Below are positions 1 to 6,994 of a stretch of DNA of 9,236 bases, piece by piece (the first letter of the stretch is position 1; each line of letters opens with the position of its first letter). The translations under genes and the position numbers were made by a program. Origin of the DNA: JAHFUI01 sp041485905 (GTDB taxonomy: Bacteria; Acidobacteriota; Vicinamibacteria; Vicinamibacterales; CAVVIG01). The stretch covers positions 1 through 9,236 of the forward strand of contig JBGPKK010000183.1 in assembly GCA_041485905.1 (NCBI GenBank), read 5' to 3'. The notes under the pieces are model-generated. The model made no database searches. It had not been told where the DNA came from and saw only the letters and a list, made by a program, of their open reading frames with translations.

Positions 1-72
1 AACGCCACTGCGGCGGTTCGGTCCGCGGCTGGACTGTGCAGCTCCGCCGACTCGCTGCGGTATGATCGGCGG
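1..72 (+). promoter_or_regulatory. upstream region of pepF with candidate -10 box (possibly leaderless)
   Basis: TATGAT at 61-66 matches the sigma-70 -10 consensus at five of six positions and ends six bases before the pepF ATG at 73. A start site about seven bases downstream of the box would fall on the A of that ATG, giving a transcript with no leader. No Shine-Dalgarno sequence precedes the ATG (the six bases are CGGCGG). No convincing -35 hexamer is seen at 16-18 bp spacing. The pepF reading frame stays open to the left edge but has no ATG, GTG or TTG before 73, so a start left of the window cannot be formally excluded. No other feature is visible in this stretch. Confidence 0.4.
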
Positions 73-1923
73 ATGTATCCGTTCGTGGCCACCGAAGCAG
101 CGGCGCCGGCCCTGCGTGATCGCGCCGACATTCCCGACCGTTTCAAGTGGAACCTGTCGCATATTTTCGCCGACTGGGACGCGTGGCAGGCGGGGTACGA
201 CGAGCTCGAGGCGGACATCGGTGCGTTTGCGGCGCTGCAGGGCACCCTCGCGGGTGGGGCGGCACATCTACTGGCGGCGCTCCGGCTCCGGGACGACATC
301 GGTCAGCTCGAGTACAAAGTCTGGTACTTCGCCTCGCTCTGCCACGACCAGGATCAGCGCGACAACACCATCAACGCGAAACGTCAGCAGGTGCAGATCC
401 TGTTTGCCAAGGCCGCGCAGGCGTCGGCCTGGTTCGACCCCGAGCTGCTGAAGATTCCGTTGGCCACGGTGCAGGCGTGGATGGCGGGGAACCACGACCT
501 GGCCGTGTACCGATTTGCGATCGAAGATTTGTACCGCCAGCAGGAGCACGTGCTCGACGACAAGGGCGAGCACCTGTTGTCGCTGGCGAGTCATTTCGAA
601 ACCACCCCGAACGACGCGTACGCCGCGCTGTCGACCGCCGACGCGCAATTTCCGACGGTCCGCCTGTCGAACGGCTCCGAGGTGACGCTGACCTACGGCC
701 AGTATCGCGCGATCCTCGCGACGAACCGGAACCAGCAGGACCGCGCGACGGCATTCGCGGCCTTTCACCGGCTGTACGAAACAAACGCCAACACGTACGC
801 CTCGCTCTACAACGGCGTCTTGCACCGCGACTGGTTCGTGGCGCAGGCGCGCGGCTACCGGTCAACGCTCGACATGGCGCTCCACGGCAACAACATCCCC
901 ACCGCCGTCGTCGAGAACCTGATTGAGACGACGAAGCGGGGCGTTGAGCCGCTGCGGCGGTATCACCGGCTGCGCAAGCGCGTGCTCGGCTTGTCCTCGT
1001 ATCACTCCTACGACACCACGATTCCGCTCGTCGATTTCGATCGCAAGTATCCGTACGATGCCGTGCAGGAGTGGCTCCCAGCCTCGGCGGCGCCGCTTGG
1101 CGCCGACTATCAGCGGCAGCTGCGCACCGCCCTCGCCGCCGACTGGATTGACGTCTACGAGAACCCCGGGAAACGCAGCGGCGCGTACTCCGCGCCGGTG
1201 TACGGCGTGCACCCGTACATGCTGCTCAACTACAACGACACGCTCGACGCGGTATTCACGCTGGCCCACGAGATGGGGCACTCGATGCACACGCTGCTCT
1301 CGCACGAGCACCAGCCGTTCGTGTACGCGGGCTACACAATTTTTGTGGCGGAAGTGCCGTCGACGCTGAGCGAAGCGCTCTTTCTCGACTTCATGCTCGC
1401 GCGCACCTCGGATCCTCGGGAACGGATCGTCCTGCTGCAACATGCGCTCGACGGGATCGCGTCGACCTTTTACACCCAGGTCATGTTTGCGGACTACGAG
1501 CTGCAGGCACATCGCCTGGTTGAGGAGGGACGGCCGGTGACCGCCGAAAGCCTGGGCGAGATCTATTTCGCGCTGCTGAAGGCCTACCATGGCGACGCGC
1601 TCGACTACGACGAGGCGTCGCGAGCGACGTGGGCGCGCATCCCTCACTTTTACAGCACGCCGTACTATGTCTATCAGTACGCAACCTGTTTTGCGTCCAG
1701 CGCGCAGCTGATGAAGCAGTTGACCAGCGGGCCCGAGAGCGATCGCGCGGCCGCCATCGATCGCTATTTAACGCTGCTCAAGTCTGGCGGCAGCGATCAT
1801 CCGCTGACCTTGCTCCAGAAGGCCGGCGTGGATCTGAGCCGCCCCGAAACCGTGCGCGCTGTCGTCGATCAGCTCGACACTCTCGTATCGCGTCTCGAGC
1901 GCGAGATCGAAGCCATCTCCTAG
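73..1923 (+). CDS. pepF: Oligoendopeptidase F, M3 family zinc metallopeptidase
   Basis: This 616-residue protein is a cytosolic-type metallopeptidase that hydrolyses oligopeptides, usually in the late steps of peptide use. The zinc site is visible: HEMGHSMH starts at His399, with Glu400 as the catalytic base, His403 as second ligand and Glu427 (in AEVPSTLSEA) as third ligand 24 residues on, the spacing known for PepF. The C-terminal motif PHFYSTPYYVYQYAT around His525 matches the substrate-binding loop of the family. The N-terminus (DIPDRFKWNLSHIF, then a helical domain) is typical, and the length is close to the usual 600 residues. No signal peptide is seen. The ATG at 73 is chosen because it is the only standard start before the conserved N-terminus; it lacks a ribosome binding site. 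The gene is convergent with the six-gene operon and shares stop-codon bases with the permease gene. Family assignment is firm; substrate range is not known. Confidence 0.96.
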   Translation: MYPFVATEAAAPALRDRADIPDRFKWNLSHIFADWDAWQAGYDELEADIGAFAALQGTLAGGAAHLLAALRLRDDIGQLEYKVWYFASLCHDQDQRDNTINAKRQQVQILFAKAAQASAWFDPELLKIPLATVQAWMAGNHDLAVYRFAIEDLYRQQEHVLDDKGEHLLSLASHFETTPNDAYAALSTADAQFPTVRLSNGSEVTLTYGQYRAILATNRNQQDRATAFAAFHRLYETNANTYASLYNGVLHRDWFVAQARGYRSTLDMALHGNNIPTAVVENLIETTKRGVEPLRRYHRLRKRVLGLSSYHSYDTTIPLVDFDRKYPYDAVQEWLPASAAPLGADYQRQLRTALAADWIDVYENPGKRSGAYSAPVYGVHPYMLLNYNDTLDAVFTLAHEMGHSMHTLLSHEHQPFVYAGYTIFVAEVPSTLSEALFLDFMLARTSDPRERIVLLQHALDGIASTFYTQVMFADYELQAHRLVEEGRPVTAESLGEIYFALLKAYHGDALDYDEASRATWARIPHFYSTPYYVYQYATCFASSAQLMKQLTSGPESDRAAAIDRYLTLLKSGGSDHPLTLLQKAGVDLSRPETVRAVVDQLDTLVSRLEREIEAIS

Positions 1924-3203
1924 TTCAGTCGGACCCTGACCAGATACACAACACTCGCGACGGCAAGGATGGCCAGCTCGAGGGCGACCTCGGGCCCGGT
2001 TGCCTGTGACAGCAACCACACGATCGCCGCCGACGCCAGCAGCGGCGCGGCCGGGCCGCCGGGCAGCGCCAGCGGCGAACCGGTGGCCCGGACATCTCGG
2101 CGCTGCAGTTGGTACGACGCCAGCACGCACAGCAGGTAGAGCGTGAGCGACGCGACGTTCGACACCACGGCAAGCTGGGCGAACGTGCTGCTCGCGGCGA
2201 GCGTCCCCACGATGAGTGCGTAGGCCACGATCGCCACGTGCGGCGTGCGGAATCGGGGGTGGACGCGAGCCAGCGCCGCCGGCAGCATCCGATCCCGTGC
2301 GAGAGCAAACAACGCGCGCGGGCTGCCGAGCATGTCGCCCGCGATATAGCCGAACATCGAAATCGTCGCGCCCGCCATCATAAACAGCCGTCCGCTCCGG
2401 CCGAGCACGCGAGAGATCGCTTCCGCCAAGGGTGCCGCCGTGTACTCCTTCAGCGACGGCCCCAGCAGTCCGATCGCAACCGCCTGGATCGCCAGATAGA
2501 TCGTTGTAATCGCCGCGAGGGCGATGAAAAGCGCGCGCGGGACCGTCCGCGCCGGATCCGACACTTCTCCGCTGGGCACCAGCGCGCCCTCGACCCCGAT
2601 AAACGCGAACATCAAAACGATTGCCGTCCGCCCGAGGGCTGACGCGGTGGGCAGCGTGGTGAAGCCGAGGTTTTCGCCGCGCACGAACCAGGCGCCGGCC
2701 ACGATGAGCAGAACGAGCGGGGCGAGCTTGGCGAGCGTCAGGATCTCAATCAGACGCGCACCTGGAGCGGCGCCTCGGACGTTGACGAGCGCCGCTACGG
2801 CAAACAGCGCCGTGAGCAGGCCGACGCGCCCGGATGGACTGCCGGCAACAGGCCAGATCGCCGCAATTGATGCCGCGCAGGCGCTGGCCACCGAGGCAGC
2901 GGCCACTGACGCGCTCAACGAATACAGCACGCCGGCCAGAAAGCCCACGAACGGTCCGAATGCCACCTCGACGTAGGCGTAGAGACCGCCGGTCACCGAC
3001 ACCCGGCTGCCCGCCGAGGCGACGCACAGGAAGATCAAGGCCATCAGCCCCCCGCACACGACATAGGCGAGGGGAGCTGCCGGTCCGAGACCAGCCGCGA
3101 CGGTGGCCGGAAGCACGAAGATACCGGCGCCGATCGTCGCGTTGATCGTCGTTGCCGTCAGTCGGCGGACGCCGATGACGCGGAGGAGACCCTCGTCGCG
3201 CAC
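1920..3203 (-). CDS. APC-family amino acid permease
   Basis: A 427-residue, almost wholly hydrophobic inner-membrane protein with about 12 predicted membrane segments, the APC architecture. Near the N-terminus, GAGIF (residues 25-29) is the unwound-helix substrate-binding motif of TM1. Residues 201-225 (FIGVEG, then GEVSDPARTVPRA) match the conserved TM6 and following loop. SPRALFALARDRMLP near residues 294-308 and RFRTPHVAI near 317-325 are typical of amino-acid transporters of this superfamily. The GTG start lies 3 nt after the amine oxidase stop (TAA GCC GTG) with no Shine-Dalgarno sequence, so translation is probably coupled to that gene. It is the last gene of the operon, and its stop overlaps the convergent pepF stop. 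Being next to an amine oxidase suggests import of an amino acid or amine for oxidation, but the substrate and whether it is a symporter or exchanger cannot be read from sequence. Confidence 0.93.
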   Translation of the reverse strand: MRDEGLLRVIGVRRLTATTINATIGAGIFVLPATVAAGLGPAAPLAYVVCGGLMALIFLCVASAGSRVSVTGGLYAYVEVAFGPFVGFLAGVLYSLSASVAAASVASACAASIAAIWPVAGSPSGRVGLLTALFAVAALVNVRGAAPGARLIEILTLAKLAPLVLLIVAGAWFVRGENLGFTTLPTASALGRTAIVLMFAFIGVEGALVPSGEVSDPARTVPRALFIALAAITTIYLAIQAVAIGLLGPSLKEYTAAPLAEAISRVLGRSGRLFMMAGATISMFGYIAGDMLGSPRALFALARDRMLPAALARVHPRFRTPHVAIVAYALIVGTLAASSTFAQLAVVSNVASLTLYLLCVLASYQLQRRDVRATGSPLALPGGPAAPLLASAAIVWLLSQATGPEVALELAILAVASVVYLVRVRLN

Positions 3204-3206
3204 GGC

Positions 3207-4553
3207 TTAGATTCGATGGGTCGCGTCGATTTCTGCGGCCGCCCGGCGTCCGCTTTCGACGGCGCCGTTCATGTACCCCTGCCAGCGCACGCTCGTGTGC
3301 TCCCCGGCGAAGAACAGCCGCCCAAACGGGCGTGCCAGCCACGATCGCAGCGCGGGATCGTAAGACGGATCGAAAAACGCGTACCCGCCGCGCGACCAGG
3401 GGTCGGATTCCCACACGATCTGATGGGATTTCAGAAGCTGCGCGTCGCGGGCGCCGAGCCAGTCCAGCGATGCCAGCAGGGCCGTGGCGCCATCCTTGGC
3501 CATCATCGCCTGGGTCGCACTGCTGGCGCCCCCGCCGGCGAGCAGCGAGAGGATGCCGGCGCGACCGCGCTGCTCTTCGTTTCCTTCCCACACCGCGCCA
3601 AGCGGCAGCGGCGAGCCGAACGCGCGGCGCCGTCCGGGCGCGCGCCAGAAGCGCCGCGAGAACTGAAGCAGCGTCTTGGTCACGCGGCCGTACTTGAGGC
3701 GGGCAATGGCCTCGTGCTGCTGCGCCGGGAGCGCCGGATTGATAGGAATCCGGCGCAACAGCGTCGCCGGCAGCGCGAAGACGACGTAGTCGCGCGTCAT
3801 GTGCGCGACCTCGCGGCCGTTCTTCACGCTGATTCGTACCTCGCGGCCGCGATGCGAGACCGCGACCACCTCTGTGTTCAGCTTCAGCCGATCGCCCAGC
3901 GGAGCGGCAAGCGCCGTCGCGAGGCGATCGTTGCCCCCGTCGATGCGGTACGTCTTCCAGCCCCCTGGCTGTCCGTTGGATGCAAACTGATCGACGAGCG
4001 CGAGCAGCGACAACTCGTCGGGATCGGCCAGGAAGAAGCCGCGCAAGCCGACGGCTGTCGCCCGCAGCTCTTCGTCGGCCTTGATGTCGTCGAGCCAGTG
4101 GGCAACCGAGCGGCGAGCGAGATCCGCGGTGATTGGGGAATCCCACCGCTGCTCGGCGAGACAGTACGGACGGATGAGGCTTTGGAGCGTCTTGGATAAC
4201 CGGTCCCACCCTCGTGCCGCCGAGCGTGCCACGATGCGCGTGCGTCCCGAGGCATCGGGCCGTGCGTAGCCGAATCCGCCGCGCAGAATCGGCGACAGCT
4301 TCAGCCCGAGCTCTTCGGCGAGCGTGCGGATTTCCTGCTGGCCCTCGTCGATCAGATCGCCGCCGGTTTCGGCGTGCTGCCCGTCGACGAACCCGTCGCG
4401 CATCGTCGATACGCGGCCGCCGACCCGATGGCGCGCGTCCACGACCGTGACGTCGGCGCCGTTGAGGATCAGATCGCGAGCCGCGGCGAGTCCCGCCAGG
4501 CCGGCGCCTGCCACGAGGACACTGACGCCGCGCAGCGGACCGCTGGTGGCCAT
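3207..4553 (-). CDS. Flavin-containing amine oxidase (FAD-dependent oxidoreductase)
   Basis: A 448-residue flavoenzyme of the monoamine/polyamine oxidase superfamily, which oxidises amines or amino acids to imines with FAD. The N-terminal dinucleotide-binding motif is present: VLVAGAGLAGLAAA (residues 12-25, GxGxxG at 16-21), then the strand ending VVDA and RVGGRV (43-48). TGGDLID follows at 63-69. Lys293 in RLKYGRVTKTLLQF is a candidate for the conserved lysine near flavin N5. The C-terminus has WESDPWSRGGY (381-391) and the FAD-contact segment FFAGEHT (414-420) with a GYMNGAVESG helix. There is no signal peptide, so it is probably cytoplasmic. The ATG at 4553 is chosen because it starts just before the Rossmann fold and lies 2 nt after the TraB-like stop. 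An in-frame GTG at 4559 is an alternative. The frame stays open for about 300 codons upstream, but that stretch is the TraB-like gene read in another frame. Exact substrate unknown. Confidence 0.92.
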   Translation of the reverse strand: MATSGPLRGVSVLVAGAGLAGLAAARDLILNGADVTVVDARHRVGGRVSTMRDGFVDGQHAETGGDLIDEGQQEIRTLAEELGLKLSPILRGGFGYARPDASGRTRIVARSAARGWDRLSKTLQSLIRPYCLAEQRWDSPITADLARRSVAHWLDDIKADEELRATAVGLRGFFLADPDELSLLALVDQFASNGQPGGWKTYRIDGGNDRLATALAAPLGDRLKLNTEVVAVSHRGREVRISVKNGREVAHMTRDYVVFALPATLLRRIPINPALPAQQHEAIARLKYGRVTKTLLQFSRRFWRAPGRRRAFGSPLPLGAVWEGNEEQRGRAGILSLLAGGGASSATQAMMAKDGATALLASLDWLGARDAQLLKSHQIVWESDPWSRGGYAFFDPSYDPALRSWLARPFGRLFFAGEHTSVRWQGYMNGAVESGRRAAAEIDATHRI

Positions 4554-4555
4554 AC

Positions 4556-5500
4556 TCACATCTGTTCCATTTGGTAGCCCTTTGCCTTGAACATCGCGAT
4601 CAGGCCGTCTGGACCCACCAGATGTGCGGCGCCGACGACGACGAACGCGCGGCCGGTGCGGCTGAAGAGCGCCTCGAGCTTCGGCATCCAGTCGCGGTTG
4701 CGCGCGACGAGCAGCCGTTGGTACAGCTGCGGGTCCTTCTTCAAATCCTCCAGCACGATTCGCTCGACCGTCGGCGCGTCGCCGGCCTTCCACGCCCCGG
4801 CCAGCACCGAGATGTTCGCCATCTCGGTGTCCAGATCGGTGAGTGTCTCGGCGAGCAGACGTTCCTGCTGCTCCATCGAGATGCCATCGAACTGCGCGAT
4901 CTGGAACTCTGCCGTCTCGAGGCCCTGGACGCGCTTGCCGTCGCGCTGGGCGCGGTCGTAGAAATGCCTGTCGAGGCCGAGCTCGCCGTCGAAGCCGGCC
5001 TTCTGCCATTCGAGCTGGGCCAGCATCAGCGCCAGAGACCACGGCTTGAAACGCTTCAGCGGCCCGATCGGCAGACCGAGCTCCGCGGCGCGTTTTGTGA
5101 CCAGCGCGAAGGTCGCCGGCGACACCGACGTGTCGAGTGACTGGTTGGACGGCAGGATTCCGCGCGACAGGAGCTGCAGCTGCGCCTGGGGTGCGAGCAG
5201 CTCCGCCAGGTCTGCCTCCTCGACGAGCAGGTCGGATTCCTTGAACGCCTGGTCGAAGGCCGGACTGAGCGGGTAGAAGTCCTGGGTCAGTAGATGAACG
5301 GAACCGACCAGGTACATGACTCCCGTCTTGCCGGTGACCTTCCAGAGAAAATCGCGCGAGGCGGTGGTGACGTGGACAAATGTGAAGCCGACGACCAGCG
5401 CGGCGCACAGAACCGATCGCAGGGCTGAAGCCCTGCGCCACACAGACTCGATGTGGCGCAGCCCTTCAGGGCTGCCGTCCGATCGTCGATGTTGAATCAC
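4556..5500 (-). CDS. TraB/GumN family protein, exported or membrane-anchored
   Basis: A 314-residue protein of the TraB/GumN (PrgY-like) family, whose members are thought to be metal-dependent hydrolases; the role of most bacterial members is unknown. Family hallmarks are the N-terminal GSVH motif (residues 66-69), the acidic VEEAD (93-97), and the C-terminal GAAHLVGPDG (290-299) carrying the second GxxH. A hydrophobic stretch at about residues 30-47 is a likely signal peptide or anchor. The GTG start at 5500 is well supported: GGAGG lies 6 nt upstream, and the aminopeptidase stop is 3 nt away (TGA CGA GTG). Oddly, residues 10-27 are encoded by a palindromic repeat that lengthens the signal-peptide n-region; without it the protein would begin MIQHRRSVLCAALVVGF. 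The stop is 2 nt before the amine oxidase start. Family call is good; function not assigned. Confidence 0.88.
   Translation of the reverse strand: MIQHRRSDGSPEGLRHIESVWRRASALRSVLCAALVVGFTFVHVTTASRDFLWKVTGKTGVMYLVGSVHLLTQDFYPLSPAFDQAFKESDLLVEEADLAELLAPQAQLQLLSRGILPSNQSLDTSVSPATFALVTKRAAELGLPIGPLKRFKPWSLALMLAQLEWQKAGFDGELGLDRHFYDRAQRDGKRVQGLETAEFQIAQFDGISMEQQERLLAETLTDLDTEMANISVLAGAWKAGDAPTVERIVLEDLKKDPQLYQRLLVARNRDWMPKLEALFSRTGRAFVVVGAAHLVGPDGLIAMFKAKGYQMEQM
5419..5475. repeat. REP-like nested palindromic element inside the TraB/GumN gene
   Basis: Two 24-nt arms (5419-5442 and 5452-5475) are inverted copies matching at 20 of 24 positions, separated by nine bases (5443-5451). Each arm holds its own perfect palindrome: an 8-bp stem around GA at 5419-5436, and an 8-bp stem around TC at 5458-5475. 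GCCACA (5437-5442) and TGTGGC (5452-5457) form the perfect inner stem. The four arm mismatches are paired GG/CC swaps that keep each small hairpin intact. CCGATCG occurs on both sides (5413-5419 and 5479-5485). The architecture resembles REP/BIME or small non-autonomous elements. I recall similar GGGCTGAAGCCC-type repeats in Acidobacteriota genomes, but a search is needed. It is translated in frame as part of the gene. Confidence 0.75.
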
Positions 5501-5503
5501 TCG

Positions 5504-6994
5504 TCACCTCCCCGCGCTAGATGGCATCGAGCGAGCGTGAAGGAACGCTTCGATGGCTTCGATCGTCTTGGGAACCGACGCCGACAGATTGCGGAGGGCG
5601 GATTCCTCGAGGAGAAACGAATCTTCGATCCGAATGCCGATGTCGGCGTACTTGCGCACGGCTGGTTGGACCTGCTCGATGAACGCGACGTTCTCCGGCG
5701 TACGCGGAAGGCCGTCGAGCGCGCTCTGACGGATGTAGATGCCCGGCTCGATCGTGAACGCCATGCCGGGCTGGAGCGCGCGCGTTCGGCTGCCGACATC
5801 GTGCACGTCGATCCCGATGTAATGCGAGGCGCCGTGCGTGTACCACAAGCGATATTGGTCGCCGCGCGGGTCGGTGATGAGACCGAGCTTCAGCAGTCCG
5901 GCCTTGACGACCTCAACCGTCTTCGCGTGGATGTCCTGAAGCGACGCACCAGGTTTCGCGGCCTTGATGCCCTCTTCCTGCGCCTGCAGCACGATCCGGT
6001 ACACATCCTTCTGGAGAGACGAGAACGCGCCGCTGACCGGATAGGTCCGCGTGATGTCACCGGACATATACGCGTAGTTGCACGCGGCGTCGACGAGGAG
6101 GAGATCGCTGGCGAGCATCTGTCGGTCACCGTCAGGGTAATGCAGAATCGTCGCGTTCGGTCCGCTGCCGACGATCGAGGGATAGCTCCACGACACGGCG
6201 CCGCGGCCGCGGTGGACCGCTTCGATCGCGGCTTTCACCTCGTACTCGAACGCGCCGGGCCGGGCCGCCCGCATCCCCGCCATCTGCGCCTCGTTCGAGA
6301 CCTCGAGGCTCTTGACGAGGAGCGCCCGCTCGTACAACGTCTTCACCGTTCGCAGATCTTCGAGAATCGGCATCGCGTCGATGGTGTCGAAGCCGACGAA
6401 GCGCTCGCGAATCCTCTGCACGAACTGCAGCGGCTGGCTCGGCGGATCCGAGAGGCTGCGGCCGGGCTCCAGCGCGAGCGCGACGTGCGCACGGCCGGCT
6501 GCCAGCGCGCCGAAGAACCGCGCCGCTTCCCCGGCGCCGATCGGCGCCGAGGCGCGCCCGCTCAGCATCGCCGCGACGAAGGCTTCGAACTGGCTGCTCG
6601 CCAGCACCGTATCGATGCCGGTACGCGCGCTCGCCTCGTCGACGCTGAGCGAGCGGCCGTGCCAGTGCTCCTGCAGCGGATCCTTGTCCTTGACGAACAG
6701 GATCTCGCGGCGCGACGCGTTGCCGGGCATCAGCACGAGGATCGTGTTGTCCTGTGTGAGGCCGGTCAGGTAATAGAGGTTGCTGTCCTGGCGGTACTCG
6801 TAATCGATATCGAGCGAGTACCGCTTGGTCGGCGCACTCCAGAGCACGAGCATCGCATCGGCGCCCAGACGGTCCATGACGCGCGCGCGCCGCGCGCCGA
6901 GATCGACGCTCAGCTCGCTCGCGCGGGCCGCTGCCGCGCTCGAGAGCAGCAGCGCGGCAGCGATGAGCGCGAGACGGAGGACACGGTGGATCAT
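5504..6994 (-). CDS. pepP: Exported Xaa-Pro aminopeptidase (M24B family)
   Basis: A 496-residue metallopeptidase that removes an N-terminal residue preceding proline. Residues 1-26 form a clear signal peptide (MIHRVLRLALIAAALLLSSA, then a run of Ala), so it should act in the periplasm or outside, unlike cytoplasmic E. coli PepP. An N-terminal aminopeptidase-P domain (about 27-190, with LYYLTGLTQDN) is followed by the pita-bread catalytic domain. The five dinuclear-metal ligands can be placed as Asp302 and Asp313 (VDAACNYAYMSGDITRTYP), His391 (HGASHYIGIDVHDVG), Glu416 (TIEPGIYI) and Glu457 (IRIEDSFLL). The Glu-Glu spacing is 41 residues, longer than in E. coli PepP, from an insert after the EPGIYI strand. 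The ATG overlaps the preceding stop as ATGA, and no Shine-Dalgarno sequence is seen, so translation is probably coupled. A perfect 11-bp inverted repeat lies in the signal-peptide codons. Fold and metal site are certain; strict Xaa-Pro specificity, as opposed to dipeptidase activity, is inferred. Confidence 0.92.
   Translation of the reverse strand: MIHRVLRLALIAAALLLSSAAAARASELSVDLGARRARVMDRLGADAMLVLWSAPTKRYSLDIDYEYRQDSNLYYLTGLTQDNTILVLMPGNASRREILFVKDKDPLQEHWHGRSLSVDEASARTGIDTVLASSQFEAFVAAMLSGRASAPIGAGEAARFFGALAAGRAHVALALEPGRSLSDPPSQPLQFVQRIRERFVGFDTIDAMPILEDLRTVKTLYERALLVKSLEVSNEAQMAGMRAARPGAFEYEVKAAIEAVHRGRGAVSWSYPSIVGSGPNATILHYPDGDRQMLASDLLLVDAACNYAYMSGDITRTYPVSGAFSSLQKDVYRIVLQAQEEGIKAAKPGASLQDIHAKTVEVVKAGLLKLGLITDPRGDQYRLWYTHGASHYIGIDVHDVGSRTRALQPGMAFTIEPGIYIRQSALDGLPRTPENVAFIEQVQPAVRKYADIGIRIEDSFLLEESALRNLSASVPKTIEAIEAFLHARSMPSSAGR
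5507..5511 (-). promoter_or_regulatory. Shine-Dalgarno site of the TraB/GumN gene
   Basis: GGAGG on the minus strand, 6 nt before the GTG at 5500 and inside the last codons of the Xaa-Pro aminopeptidase gene. It fixes the start of the TraB/GumN gene upstream of the palindromic repeat, so the repeat is translated. It is one of the two clearest ribosome binding sites in the operon, suggesting independent initiation here in addition to coupling. Confidence 0.8.
6930..6961 (-). repeat. perfect 11-bp inverted repeat within the signal-peptide codons
   Basis: GCTGCCGCGCT (6930-6940) and AGCGCGGCAGC (6951-6961) are exact inverted copies separated by 10 nt. In the mRNA this would form a very GC-rich hairpin about 34-65 nt into the Xaa-Pro aminopeptidase message, over the Leu/Ser/Ala-rich signal sequence. 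It may be a by-product of alanine and leucine codons in GC-rich DNA, or it may slow ribosomes early in the gene. There is no following U-run, so it is not a standard terminator. Confidence 0.6.

Noticed and set aside
2746..4209. A 487-codon minus-strand frame across the permease and amine oxidase genes
   Set aside because: It is out of frame with two well-supported genes and has an Arg/Gly/Pro-rich composition without motifs; a shadow of the real genes.
4554..5441. A 296-residue N-terminal extension that would fuse to the amine oxidase
   Set aside because: The stretch is the TraB/GumN gene read in another frame, with Arg/Ala-rich sequence and no domain. The flavin-binding fold begins just after the ATG at 4553, which also fits the 2-nt operon spacing.
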